DNA from: JAGPUQ01 sp963708735
GTDB lineage: Bacteria; Pseudomonadota; Gammaproteobacteria; Pseudomonadales; Porticoccaceae
Direction: 5' to 3'
Assembly: GCA_963708735.1 (NCBI GenBank)
Contig: CAVPTW010000007.1
Location: forward strand, 1-64,000
Length of the DNA: 64,000 nt
Both the position numbers and the translations under genes were made by a program. Positions 16,191-26,185 of this stretch are shown here, in pieces (the stretch's first letter is position 1; the number at the start of each line of letters is the position of its first letter). Under the pieces are notes generated by a model that was not told the DNA's origin, did no database searches, and worked only from the letters and a program-made list of their open reading frames with translations.

Positions 16191-17139
16191 TACATCGGCG
16201 TCTTTCGGGGTCTGCCGATGTCTTGCGGGACCAGGGACGACCAACGAATCCGGGCTCCAGCTTCGGGTTAGCGCACTCATGGACCTCCTTTTACCTACCG
16301 CACCTACCGCCGTCCACGATGAAATCTTTCGACCGGTAACTTGCCGGCACCGGAAGCGGCCGGGGAGATGGATGGATCGTGCATCAACTTCGGGGCGACG
16401 GGCCTCGGGGAAAGACGATGTGGGAAGGGATGCGCGAGCCAGAATTGCGATGGTTGATCACGAAAAGCTGGTTTTTTGGCACTAAAGGGTTCCGAAAAGC
16501 AAAAATTTCTCCATGGTCCAGCATTGTATAAATTGTTCTGAATGATCTTTTAAGCCAATATTTGCGATTATAAGAATAGAATAATAACGTTTATGCTGAT
16601 TTTATTATCTGTTTCCAGGGCAAGTTACCTGTGCGCTCTCCGGAGTCGATTGCCGCTGATTTTGCTCAGCAACTGGCGGAAGGTTGGCTGCTCGCAGCCA
16701 TCAAGGGCGGGGTTAAGCTCAAGCATTCGATGTTTGCGCCAGATGGCCGTCAAGCGTTTGCGGCAGCGATGGAAAGAAGGGCGGCGGGAAGGCTTTGGGC
16801 TTTGCTCCAGTGGACGAGATCCCACCCTTCTGGTGAGCGGGCTGGCGTTGGCGTTGAAGGTTTGCCTGGCGGACATTGGCAGATGACGGTAGCAATGAAA
16901 AGAATCACGGCCTTTGATTCGAGCCACAATAACAGTTGGTTAAGAGATTATTTTATCCTTGCATCCGGCCGTATCGCGGGTGTTGTTTTGGTGTAGTGAT
17001 GGATGATATTCTGGCTCAAATTGAGGTTATAGACCAAAATAAATCTACTTTGTCCAACCATCGCCGGTGATTTAGGGTCAAGTGAAGTAGAAAACCGGCG
17101 CGGTGCCGACCACATTTAAAACCGCAAAACAATTACCTT
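16191..17139. other. About 950 bp without a confidently recognised gene
   Basis: GC-rich debris after the guaA relic gives way to a clearly AT-rich patch (about 16490-16620). Competing open frames occupy 16593-16996; the longest on the plus strand is from GTG 16631 to 16996 (121 residues, starting RSPESIAADFAQQLAEGW), which I do not recognise and which lacks a clear ribosome-binding site. The AT-rich patch followed by short frames could be a small degraded mobile element. The last 100 bp should contain the promoter of the XRE regulator. Confidence 0.35.
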
Positions 17140-17727
17140 ATGGCCAAAAAAACAGCTCCCCTGCTCCCGTCCACCGACGCACTGCTGCGCCAGTTCAGTG
17201 ACCGCCTGCGCTTGGCGCGGCTGCGGCGCCGGCTGCCTGCGAAGCAGGTGGCTGAAGCGGCCGGGATGTCGCCGATGACGTTGCGGAGCCTCGAGCGGGG
17301 TGGCTCGGGCGTAACCATCGGCGCGTACCTCTCGGTGATGCAGGTGCTGGGCGTCGAGGAAGATCTCGACTTGCTCGCCCAGGCAGACCCGGTGGGGCGG
17401 CAGTTGCAGGACGCGCGGTTACCCGCGAGCCGACCGGTGGCGCGTGCGCAGGCGAAAACCGCGCCGCTCCGCCAGCATGGCGCGGATCCCGCAGGTGATG
17501 GCGTTGCGCTGTTACGGCGCTTCATCAATGCAGTGCCGGAAGACCAGTGGCGTCGCTTGTTTGAGTCGCTTGACCAAATCCCGGCAGCCGGCGTGCCCGA
17601 GATCCGGCCGCTCAAGGTCAAACCGGGCAAGCGACGCAACCGGATGCTGCTGCGATCGCCGCGCCGCCACCGCAGGCGACCTTTGATTGGCTGGATGCGC
17701 CGGCAAGTGACCTCAAAATGCTGGTAA
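17140..17727 (+). CDS. XRE-family DNA-binding protein, probably frameshifted at 3' end
   Basis: The first 90 residues hold a helix-turn-helix of the XRE/HipB type: LRLARLRRRLPAKQVAEAAG, then MSPMTLRSLERGGSGVTIGAYLSVMQVLG. After about residue 165 the open frame becomes Arg-rich (RSPRRHRRRP), which is unlike real protein. The next frame, from about 17632 to a stop at 17789, reads ATFDWLDAPASDLKMLVKP and EVRRKVEKAAGARVKT, which looks genuine. I therefore suspect a one-base indel near 17630 and a true end at 17789. HipB-like proteins are often paired with HipA, but none follows. Regulatory target unknown. Confidence 0.6.
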   Translation: MAKKTAPLLPSTDALLRQFSDRLRLARLRRRLPAKQVAEAAGMSPMTLRSLERGGSGVTIGAYLSVMQVLGVEEDLDLLAQADPVGRQLQDARLPASRPVARAQAKTAPLRQHGADPAGDGVALLRRFINAVPEDQWRRLFESLDQIPAAGVPEIRPLKVKPGKRRNRMLLRSPRRHRRRPLIGWMRRQVTSKCW

Positions 17728-17929
17728 AACCCGCTCGGGAAGTACGGCGCAAGGTTGAGAAGGCAGCGGGCGCACGGGTCAAAACCTGATCGACGCACTG
17801 AGCGCCGAAACGAGCGTGATATCGGCATGCGCAATGCTTGGGCCAGCGATACCGGGCGATGAACAAATTCGCGGACAGTTGCGGGCGGAAGCGGTATGTT
17901 GGCGCGCCGCATGGGGCGTTCCCGCTGCA

Positions 17930-17957
17930 GGAGCCGCGATAATGGAGCCGCGATAAT
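17930..17957 (+). repeat. 14 bp tandem duplication of a start region
   Basis: GGAGCCGCGATAAT occurs twice in direct succession, so that two identical GGAG...ATAATG translation starts lie in tandem before the small membrane protein at 17956. The first ATG leads only to a three-codon frame (ATG GAG CCG CGA TAA gives M-E-P-R). Confidence 0.8.
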
Positions 17958-18168
17958 GAAAGTGGTGCTGATGCTGTTTGCGTTGATGGTGCCGGCTTAT
18001 CTGCTGATGTGTCAGCGTCAGACCGGTCCGGATCCCGCCGAAAAGGGTCTGCCGATTTACCAGAACGAGTTGAACAAGGCCAAAGGCGTCGAGGCCATGC
18101 TCAAGCAGGGTGTCGATCAGCGCGAAACCAAAATGCAGGAGCAGCTGGAGGGCGCTGATTCACCGTAG
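17956..18168 (+). CDS. Small membrane-anchored or exported protein of unknown function
   Basis: A 70-residue protein starting MKVVLMLFALMVPAYLLMC, a single hydrophobic segment that could be a membrane anchor or a signal peptide ending near Cys19. The rest is charged and likely helical (NELNKAKGVEAMLKQGVDQRE, then TKMQEQLEG), compatible with a short periplasmic coiled coil. GGAG eight bases before the ATG supports the start, and the second copy of a 14 bp duplication supplies it. I do not recognise a family. It lies upstream of a pseudopilin gene in the same direction. Confidence 0.6.
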   Translation: MKVVLMLFALMVPAYLLMCQRQTGPDPAEKGLPIYQNELNKAKGVEAMLKQGVDQRETKMQEQLEGADSP

Positions 18169-18266
18169 CGGAACCATCGCTGTGGTGTGCGCCGGTCACG
18201 GATTTTGCCGGCGGGCTCGACTGCGCGGGCTTGCATCCAGCGGCGGGCGGAGCGTAAGTTAAATCT

Positions 18267-18309
18267 CCGGCCAGGATGGCCGGTTGCGCCGCGTTGATGC
18301 CAACGCGGC
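18267..18309 (+). promoter_or_regulatory. Two hairpins in the leader of the pseudopilin gene
   Basis: CCGGCC-AGGAT-GGCCGG is followed by GCCGCGTTG-ATGC-CAACGCGGC (18288-18309), a perfect 9 bp stem. The second ends 15 bases before the ribosome-binding site of the FimT/GspH gene. No T-run follows either stem. They could end the upstream transcript or modulate translation of the pseudopilin. Confidence 0.4.
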
Positions 18310-18339
18310 AGACGGATACCACATGGAGGTGTGCTGCGC

Positions 18340-18882
18340 ATGGACAGGCGTGCAACGGGCTTCACTCTGCTCGAAATGCTGGTCACTCTGATGCTGCTCG
18401 CGGTGCTGACTGCCGCGGCGGCACCTTCCTTTCGCGATCTTCTGCAAGGCAATCTCGCGGCGGCGCACGCTGAGGCGCTGATGACCTCGCTCACGCTGGC
18501 GCGCAGCGAAGCGATCAAGCGCAATCTGCGGGTTACGTTGTGCAAGTCGGCCGACGGCGCGATTTGCACAACGGCGGGTGACTGGGCGCAAGGCTGGCTT
18601 GTATTCGTTGATCGCGACAGCGACGGCACGCTTGACGCGGGTGAGGGGGTGTTGCGGACACAGGCGGCGCTTCCCGGCGAATTTGCCCTGAACAACAGCA
18701 ACGCCCGCGACTGGTACGCGTACAGTCCGGACGGGTCGGCGGCAAGTTCCGGAGGTCTGGTGACCGGGACCTTTCGGGTCTGTCCGCCAACCGGTGATGC
18801 GTCACGGGCGCGTCGCGTGGTCACCAACATCACCGGGCGGCCCCAGGTCCGGCTGGGGATCGGAACCCTGAGTTGTCCCTGA
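18340..18882 (+). CDS. GspH/FimT family pseudopilin
   Basis: A 180-residue type IV pilin-like protein. The prepilin leader MDRRATG is followed by the processed N-terminus FTLLEMLVTLMLLAVLTAAA, with Glu at mature position 5, the hallmark of substrates of prepilin peptidase. The downstream LARSEAIKRNLRVTLC and FRVCPPTGDASRARRVVTNITGRP match the FimT/GspH fold. ATG 18340 was chosen over GTG 18331 because GGAGGT at 18325-18330 leaves no spacing to the GTG. It acts at the inner membrane as a minor component of type IV pili or type II secretion. No other pilus gene is nearby, which is common for fimT. Confidence 0.88.
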   Translation: MDRRATGFTLLEMLVTLMLLAVLTAAAAPSFRDLLQGNLAAAHAEALMTSLTLARSEAIKRNLRVTLCKSADGAICTTAGDWAQGWLVFVDRDSDGTLDAGEGVLRTQAALPGEFALNNSNARDWYAYSPDGSAASSGGLVTGTFRVCPPTGDASRARRVVTNITGRPQVRLGIGTLSCP

Positions 18883-18888
18883 CCGGGA

Positions 18889-19353
18889 TCAGGCCGGCGT
18901 CCGCGGTGCCAGTAGTTCGCGCAGCGGCGGGGGAACATGGGTGTCGTGATGACCGAACCGGCTGAGATCCGCGAGCGTGGTCCGTTCCAGTACCTGCATC
19001 ACGATGGCATTCACTCCCGGCCAGCGATCCGCCAGTTCGCACTGACCCGCGATATCGCACTGGCCGTGCTCGCTGGAGCAGGTGGTGAGCGCCGGACGAC
19101 CTTCCAGAGCGGTGATGGCATCGGCGAGGCTGATGGCGTCGGGGGCGCGGGCAAGCAGGTAGCCGCCCAGCGGGCCGCGTTTGGAAAGTACCAATCCGGC
19201 TTCGATAAGGAAGCGCATCACCTTGCGCACGGTCGGCAGTGGAACGTGCGTGAGTTCCGACAGGGTTTCCATGGACAGGCGCGCGGGTCGCACGCGGCCC
19301 AAGTGGTGCAGGATCAGCACCCCGTAATCGGCGAGACGTCCCACTTTCAGCAT
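18889..19353 (-). CDS. Rrf2/IscR-family regulator of the suf operon
   Basis: A 154-residue winged-helix repressor or activator sensing Fe-S clusters. The N-terminal wHTH includes LADYGVLILHHLG and ELTHVPLPTVRKVMRFLIEAG, then the wing KRGPLGGYLL. Three cysteines at C92, C99 and C105 (TCSSEHGQCDIAGQC) are spaced like the cluster ligands of IscR and SUF-type Rrf2 proteins. It is divergent from sufBCDS, and its promoter region is shared, so it very probably controls that operon and itself. I left the symbol empty because sufR/iscR usage varies. Confidence 0.88.
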   Translation of the reverse strand: MLKVGRLADYGVLILHHLGRVRPARLSMETLSELTHVPLPTVRKVMRFLIEAGLVLSKRGPLGGYLLARAPDAISLADAITALEGRPALTTCSSEHGQCDIAGQCELADRWPGVNAIVMQVLERTTLADLSRFGHHDTHVPPPLRELLAPRTPA

Positions 19354-19390
19354 GGCGAATTTTCCGGTTCCGTGCAGTTGCGGACCAATT

Positions 19391-19435
19391 GTATACCTGT
19401 GGAGTATTGAATACGATCCGGGTATCCATTATGAT
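19391..19435 (+). promoter_or_regulatory. suf operon promoter with overlapping candidate operator
   Basis: TTGAAT (19407-19412) and TATGAT (19430-19435) are separated by 17 bases, a strong sigma70 match, giving transcription start about 110 bases before sufB. GTATAC at 19391-19396 and the ATACC...GGTAT inverted pair (19393-19424) overlap the -35 region and are a plausible binding site for the divergently encoded Rrf2 regulator. The operator part is inference. Confidence 0.6.
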
Positions 19436-19554
19436 TTCCCCATGCAATTTATCAACTCTGTGCGCGCAAATCTGTCCGCGCCCGTACAGCGCCCGATCCG
19501 TCCGCGCCGCGGGCGGTCGCCAAATGGTCCACACAGTGGACGGGAGCTCCTCCC

Positions 19555-21000
<1,446 letters not shown>

Positions 21001-21028
21001 ATGCCGGCACGCGAAATGGAGTGATCCC

Positions 21029-21778
21029 ATGCTGAAAATTACCAATTTGCACGTCACGGTCGCGGACACGCCGATCCTGAAAGGCTTGAATCTCGAAATA
21101 AACGCGGGCGAAGTCCACGCCATCATGGGCCCCAACGGCTCTGGCAAGAGCACTCTGGCCGCGGTGCTGGCCGGCCGCGATGGCTATGAAGTGACCGCCG
21201 GCGGCATCGAATACCTGGGGCGCGATCTGCTCGCGCTGACAGTGGAGGAGCGCGCACGCGCGGGTGTGTTTCTGGCCTTTCAGTATCCGGTCGAGATTCC
21301 GGGTGTGTCCAACATGGAATTTCTGCGCGCCTCGCTCGAAGCCGTGCGCAGCCATCGCGGCGAGCCCAGCCTGTCGGCGGTGGAGTTCATGAAGCTTGCG
21401 CGCGCGACCAGCCAGCAGTTGCAACTCGATCCCGAGTTTCTCAAGCGCGGTGTCAACGAAGGGTTTTCCGGCGGTGAGAAAAAGCGCAACGAAATTCTCC
21501 AGATGCTGCTGTTGCAGCCGCGTCTGGCGGTGCTGGACGAGACCGATTCCGGCCTCGATATCGATGCGTTGCAGGTGGTTGCCGACGGCGTGAATGCGCT
21601 GCGTTCTCCGGAGCGCGCCATCGTCATGGTGACCCACTACCAGCGCCTGCTCGATTATGTCGTGCCGGATTATGTGCACGTGCTGGCCGATGGCCGCATC
21701 CTGCGCTCCGGCGGCCGCGAGCTGGCCCTGGAGCTGGAAGCCAGAGGCTATGGCTGGCTTCGCAACGATACGGCCTGA
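21029..21778 (+). CDS. sufC: SUF complex ATPase SufC
   Basis: A 249-residue ABC-type ATPase that drives conformational change in the SufBC2D scaffold. Walker A is GPNGSGKST (about residues 34-42), the signature motif is FSGGEKKRNE, Walker B is LAVLDETDSGLDIDAL and the switch His is in VMVTHYQRLL. FSGGEKKRNEI and the SGLDID variant separate SufC from transporter ATPases. It is cytoplasmic, without a membrane partner. sufD follows after 16 bp. Confidence 0.97.
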   Translation: MLKITNLHVTVADTPILKGLNLEINAGEVHAIMGPNGSGKSTLAAVLAGRDGYEVTAGGIEYLGRDLLALTVEERARAGVFLAFQYPVEIPGVSNMEFLRASLEAVRSHRGEPSLSAVEFMKLARATSQQLQLDPEFLKRGVNEGFSGGEKKRNEILQMLLLQPRLAVLDETDSGLDIDALQVVADGVNALRSPERAIVMVTHYQRLLDYVVPDYVHVLADGRILRSGGRELALELEARGYGWLRNDTA

Positions 21779-21794
21779 GCGAGGTGTGGTGACG

Positions 21795-23096
21795 ATGAAA
21801 CGCAGCGAGCGCATCGAAATCTTTGCCCACACCGCGCGGACGCGGAGCGAGAGCTTCCCCACCGATACCGGCGTACTGGGCCGTCTGCGCGCGGCGGGAC
21901 GCGCGGCGTTCAGTGTGGCGGAACTGCCGAACCCCAAGACCGAATCCTGGAAGTACAGCCGTATCGGGCCGCTGCTTGAACAGGGCCTGCTCGATCGCGC
22001 GCCAGCCGGCGCGGCGGCCGCAGCCATGCCCATTCCGGGATTGGCCGCGCAGTCGATGGTGATTCTGGACGGCATCCCCCAGCCGCTGCCGGCCTTCACC
22101 CCCGGGGTGTCGGTGACATCGTTCGCGGCGCTGACCGATGCCGAGGCCGTCGTCGTCGAAGCCCATCTGGGTCGGCTCGCGGCAGCGCCGGAGAAGCCTT
22201 TCGTGGCGCTCAACGCCGCGCTGCTGGAAGACGGTCTGGTGGTTCGGGTGGCTCCCGGCGCGGATGCAGCGCTGCCCATCGAACTGGTCATTGCCCAGAG
22301 TGACAGTTCGATCCCGCGCGGTGTCCATCCGCGTGTGCTGATACTCGTCGGGCAGGGCGCCCGCGCCACGCTGATCGAACGGCATCTGGGCACGGCCATG
22401 GCCTTCACCAACAGCGTAGTCGAGGTGGTGCTGGAGGACGGCGCGCAACTGGACCATCTACGCCTGGCGCTCGACGCCGGACATGGCCGCTGGCTCAGCG
22501 CACTGGACGTGGAGCTGGGCCGCAATGCGCGCTACAACCTCTGGCAGGCGCAACTGGGCGCCGCGTTTCGCCGCAACGAAATACGCATCGGGCTTGCGGG
22601 CGAGGGCGCGGAAGTCACCGTTGCCGGTGCCGGGCTCACGCGCAACAACGATCATCTCGACAATCAACTGTGCCTGGAGCACCGGGCGCCTCGCGGCACT
22701 TCGAAACAGCGGTTTCGCAATATCGCCGGCGAGACTTCGCGCGGCATCCTGAATGGCCGCATTCACATTCATCGCGGCGCGCAAAAGACCGATGCCCAGC
22801 TCCATACCAAAAGCCTGTTGCTGTCGAACCATGCCGAGATCGATGTCAAACCCGAGCTGGAAATCTACGCCGACGACGTGAAGTGCGCCCACGGCGCCAC
22901 GCTCGGCCAACTGGATGCGAACGCACTGTTCTATCTGCGGTCACGCGGTCTGGACGCGAACACGGCACGCAGCATGCTGAGTTTTGCGTTTCTCGCCGAA
23001 GTGGTGGACAGCTTTCCGGTGGACGCCGTGCGCGCTGCACTGCGCCCGGTACTGGCGCAGGCTTTCGCCGAGCCCGCGGAGGAGGCAATTCGATGA
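21795..23096 (+). CDS. sufD: SUF scaffold protein SufD
   Basis: A 433-residue paralogue of SufB that pairs with it in the SufBC2D complex and is needed for iron delivery. The N-terminal half contains PNPKTESWKYSRIGPLL; the C-terminal core has NQLCLEHRAPRGTSKQRFRN, RGILNGRIHIHRGAQKTDA and KPELEIYADDVKCAHGATLG, all characteristic. ATG 21795 was chosen over in-frame GTG 21789 because of its spacing from GAGGTG at 21781. The stop overlaps the sufS start (ATGA). Confidence 0.95.
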   Translation: MKRSERIEIFAHTARTRSESFPTDTGVLGRLRAAGRAAFSVAELPNPKTESWKYSRIGPLLEQGLLDRAPAGAAAAAMPIPGLAAQSMVILDGIPQPLPAFTPGVSVTSFAALTDAEAVVVEAHLGRLAAAPEKPFVALNAALLEDGLVVRVAPGADAALPIELVIAQSDSSIPRGVHPRVLILVGQGARATLIERHLGTAMAFTNSVVEVVLEDGAQLDHLRLALDAGHGRWLSALDVELGRNARYNLWQAQLGAAFRRNEIRIGLAGEGAEVTVAGAGLTRNNDHLDNQLCLEHRAPRGTSKQRFRNIAGETSRGILNGRIHIHRGAQKTDAQLHTKSLLLSNHAEIDVKPELEIYADDVKCAHGATLGQLDANALFYLRSRGLDANTARSMLSFAFLAEVVDSFPVDAVRAALRPVLAQAFAEPAEEAIR

Positions 23097-24337
23097 GTGT
23101 CACGCAAACCGCGATGAATGCCGCATTCAACGTCGAAGCGGTGCGCAGCCAGTTTCCGATCCTGCATCAGGAAGTGAACGGTTATCCGCTGGTGTATCTC
23201 GACAACGCCGCCTCGGTGCAAAAGCCCGACGCCGTGATCGACGCCATCGCCAACTATTACCGGCACGATCACGCCAACGTCCATCGCGGCGCCCATACGC
23301 TCGCGACCCGCGCCACCGACGCATTCGAAGGTGCGCGCGCCAAAGTGGCGGCTTTTCTGGGCGGTGTGGCGCGCGAGGAAATCATCTGGACCCGCGGCAC
23401 CACCGAGAGCATCAATCTTGTGGCCAACAGTTGGGGCCGGGCCAATCTCCGTGCCGGCGACGAGATCGTCCTCACCGAAATGGAACATCACGCTAACATC
23501 GTGCCCTGGCAGATGGTGGCGGCAGCGACCGGCGCGCGCATTCGCGTGGTGCCCGTGACCGACGCGGGCGAGCTGGATATGGAGGCGTTCCGCAATCTAC
23601 TGGGCGAGCGCACCCGTCTGGTCGCGGTGACCCAGGTGTCCAACGCGCTGGGTACCATCAATCCGGTGGCCGAGATCGTGCGCCTGGCCCATGCCGCCGG
23701 CGCACTAGTGCTGATCGACGGCGCCCAGGCGGTCAGTCATTTCCCGGCGAACGTGCGTGCCATGGGCGCGGATTTTTATGTGTTCTCCGGGCACAAGCTG
23801 TTCGGTCCCACCGGCATCGGTGTGCTCTACGCGCGGCGCGAACTGCTGGACGCCATGCCGCCCTGGCAGGGCGGCGGTCAGATGATCGAGAAAGTCTCGT
23901 TCGCCGGCACCACCTACACGGAAACCCCGTGGAAATTCGAGGCCGGCACACCGAATATCGCCGGTGCGATCGGCATGGGCGCGGCCCTCGATTGGCTCGG
24001 AACCCTGGATCGCGGCGCGGCGCAGGCCCACGAAGACGCACTGTACGCTCGCCTGGACGCTGCGCTTGCCGCCATGCCGGGCGTGCGGCGGATCGGTACC
24101 GCGAAGTCGCGGGTATCGGTGGCCTCGTTTTTGGTGGCAGGCGCCCACCCCACGGATGTGGGCCATCTGCTTGACCAGCAGGGCGTCGCGGTGCGCGCCG
24201 GCCACCACTGCACCATGCCGCTGATGGCGCGCCTGGGAATTCCCGGCACGGTGCGCGCGTCGGTCGCGTTCTACAACACGGCGGCCGAGGTCGATCGCTT
24301 TGTCGCGGCGCTGGAAAAAGTAAAAACCTTTGTCTAG
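23093..24337 (+). CDS. sufS: Cysteine desulfurase SufS
   Basis: A 414-residue PLP enzyme that takes sulfur from cysteine as a persulfide for Fe-S assembly. The group II pattern is clear: YLDNAASVQKPDAVIDA, NVHRGAHTLATRATDAFE, WTRGTTESINLVA, EMEHHANIVPWQ, the PLP lysine in FYVFSGHKLFGPTG, and the persulfide Cys in VRAGHHCTMPLM. The start is fixed by the 4 bp overlap with sufD, preceded by GGAGGAGG. It works with SufE, encoded three genes downstream. Confidence 0.97.
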   Translation: MSVTQTAMNAAFNVEAVRSQFPILHQEVNGYPLVYLDNAASVQKPDAVIDAIANYYRHDHANVHRGAHTLATRATDAFEGARAKVAAFLGGVAREEIIWTRGTTESINLVANSWGRANLRAGDEIVLTEMEHHANIVPWQMVAAATGARIRVVPVTDAGELDMEAFRNLLGERTRLVAVTQVSNALGTINPVAEIVRLAHAAGALVLIDGAQAVSHFPANVRAMGADFYVFSGHKLFGPTGIGVLYARRELLDAMPPWQGGGQMIEKVSFAGTTYTETPWKFEAGTPNIAGAIGMGAALDWLGTLDRGAAQAHEDALYARLDAALAAMPGVRRIGTAKSRVSVASFLVAGAHPTDVGHLLDQQGVAVRAGHHCTMPLMARLGIPGTVRASVAFYNTAAEVDRFVAALEKVKTFV

Positions 24338-24361
24338 AAAACCGTTATTGGAGAAATCGCC

Positions 24362-24721
24362 ATGTCAGTCCAGACATTCGAGCCTACCGCCGAGCATGTG
24401 GGTGTGCGGATGACGCCATCCGCGGCCGGCCATGTGCGCCGCCAGCTCGACCGCGCCGGCGCCCAGGCGGTGCGCGTCAGCGTCAACCGCAGCGGCTGCT
24501 CCGGCTACATGTACCAGATCGACTACGTCACCGAGCCGCGCGCGGAAGATCGCGAATTCAAGGTCGCCGAGAATCTTTCCGTGTTTGTCGACACCGAGGC
24601 GTTGCCCCTGGTGCAGGGCACCGAGATCGATCTGGTAGTCGAAGGACTGAATTCCACACTCAAATTCCGCAATCCCAATGCGCAGATGGAATGCGGCTGC
24701 GGCGAATCGTTCGGAGTCTGA
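24362..24721 (+). CDS. sufA: A-type Fe-S carrier (SufA/IscA family)
   Basis: A 119-residue HesB-like carrier that receives clusters from the SUF scaffold and passes them to target enzymes. The three conserved cysteines are present: one in VNRSGCSGYMYQIDYV and two in the C-terminal MECGCGESFGV. The insertion of the gene between sufS and sufT supports SufA rather than ErpA, although these are hard to tell apart by sequence alone. Confidence 0.9.
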   Translation: MSVQTFEPTAEHVGVRMTPSAAGHVRRQLDRAGAQAVRVSVNRSGCSGYMYQIDYVTEPRAEDREFKVAENLSVFVDTEALPLVQGTEIDLVVEGLNSTLKFRNPNAQMECGCGESFGV

Positions 24722-24724
24722 CCG

Positions 24725-25249
24725 ATGGAGCGCCGCATGGTGGTAGTGCAGCGGGATTGTCCGGCGCGCCTGGTGCCAGCGGGTACCCGCATCACCATTC
24801 CCAAGGACACCTTCGTCGGTATCACCCAGGCGCTCGGCGGCAGCTACACGGTGAATGTGGGCGGCAATCTGGCGCGGGTGGACGGCACCGACGCGGATGC
24901 ACTCGGGCTGGAAGCCGTCGAGTTCACCTTTGCGCCGAGCGATTCCGATCAGGTGAACGAAGACAATGTGTGGGAGGCGTTGCGCTCGATCTACGATCCG
25001 GAGATTCCGGTCAACATCGTCGATCTCGGTTTGATCTACGCCTGCACCGTCTCCGGCAACCGCGTCGACATCACCATGACATTGACCGCGCCCGGCTGCG
25101 GCATGGGGCCGGTACTGGTGGACGATGTCAAATACCGCGTCGGCAAGGTTCCCAATGTGAAGCAGGTCGAAGTGGCGCTGGTGTTCGACCCGCCCTGGAG
25201 CCGCGCGCGCATGTCGGAAGCGGCGCAACTGGAACTGGGCGTCTACTGA
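24725..25249 (+). CDS. sufT: SufT, DUF59/MIP18-type Fe-S maturation factor
   Basis: A 174-residue protein. The second half is the MIP18/DUF59 domain: VWEALRSIYDPEIPVNIVDL then GLIYACTV, TMTLTAPGCGMGPVL with the conserved Cys, and VALVFDPPWSRARMSEAA. The N-terminal part (RDCPARLVPAGTRITIPKDT) matches the extension typical of SufT in SUF operons. SufT helps mature Fe-S proteins under high demand. It starts 3 bp after sufA and its stop overlaps the sufE start (TGATG). Confidence 0.93.
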   Translation: MERRMVVVQRDCPARLVPAGTRITIPKDTFVGITQALGGSYTVNVGGNLARVDGTDADALGLEAVEFTFAPSDSDQVNEDNVWEALRSIYDPEIPVNIVDLGLIYACTVSGNRVDITMTLTAPGCGMGPVLVDDVKYRVGKVPNVKQVEVALVFDPPWSRARMSEAAQLELGVY

Positions 25250-25716
25250 TGGACGGCGGGGTCGATTACACCGCCGTGTTCGAGCAGGTGCCCTTCGGCC
25301 GCACCATCGACGCCGAGGAAATCGCCGAGTCGCTCGCCTTCTTCGACGACTGGGAAGACCGCTACCGCTACCTCATCGATCTCGGCAAGGAACTGCCGTC
25401 GATGCCCGCAGAACTCAAAACCGAAGACCGCTACATCCACGGCTGCCAGAGCCAGGTCTGGATCGAACACCGCCTCGACCCCGCCACAGGAAAGCTGCAA
25501 TTCATCGTGGATTCCGACGCCCTGATCGTCCGCGGCCTCGCGGCCATCGTCCTTGCCGCCTTCAACAACCGCACGCCCGCCGAAATTCGCGCCTTCGATA
25601 TCGAAGGGTTTTTCGCGCGCATCGACCTGCTGCGCCATATCTCGCCCACCCGGGGCAACGGGTTGCGGGCGATGGTGAGGAAAATCCGAAAACTTGCGGA
25701 AGTTGCAGCCGGTTAG
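25249..25716 (+). CDS. sufE: Sulfur acceptor SufE
   Basis: A 155-residue sulfur-transfer protein that accepts persulfide from SufS and passes it to SufB. The active Cys lies in EDRYIHGCQSQVWIE; the family features DDWEDRYRYLIDLGKELP and the C-terminal LSPTRGNG-like HISPTRGNGLRAMV are also present. The start is set by one-base overlap with the sufT stop. It is the last gene of the SUF operon; an Rhs relic follows. Confidence 0.95.
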   Translation: MDGGVDYTAVFEQVPFGRTIDAEEIAESLAFFDDWEDRYRYLIDLGKELPSMPAELKTEDRYIHGCQSQVWIEHRLDPATGKLQFIVDSDALIVRGLAAIVLAAFNNRTPAEIRAFDIEGFFARIDLLRHISPTRGNGLRAMVRKIRKLAEVAAG

Positions 25717-25769
25717 GGACATTCTGAACAACCGCCATGCTCTGCAACCCACTTGAATTTCAGCAGGGC

Positions 25770-26055
25770 CCTAAAGATTAACCCCACCCATTTCCCCAAG
25801 CGGGTCCCGCGACAGCCATCTGGCCGTGACCGGATCATAGACCCGGTAGGGGGCGAGACAGGCTGCGGGGCTCGTGGTAGAACAATCCCGCACAGCGGTA
25901 GTCGGTGCGGGCCGGGCCGTTGACGGTGCTGCGGGTCGGCTGGCCGTAGGGATCGTAGTCGTAGCCCCAGGTCGCGGTGGCGGTGCTGGCGACGGATTCG
26001 GTCAGGCCCAGGATGCGGTGCTCCGGACTGGTGGTGCAGGTGCGGACCGTCAAAC
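25770..26055 (-). pseudogene. Rhs/YD-repeat protein C-terminal core relic
   Basis: The minus strand reads TATATWGYDYDPYGQPTRST and TDYRCAGLFYHEP, then after a frame change LAPYRVYDPVTARWLSRDP and LGEMGGVNL before a stop. This is the conserved core end of Rhs proteins, just where a variable toxin tip would begin. The rest of the gene (usually over 1,000 codons) is missing and at least one frameshift is present. It lies between sufE and the lipid cluster and marks a recombination site. Confidence 0.85.
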
Positions 26056-26185
26056 ACATATGTACATGTCTTTGCAACCCAGGGTCTTCCACCGAAGCCC
26101 CGGACCCCATCTCGCGGTGCCCGGGCAAGCCCAAACTGCTACCATTCCACCCTGTCTTGGGCGTCATGGGCGAGGCTACACCGCA

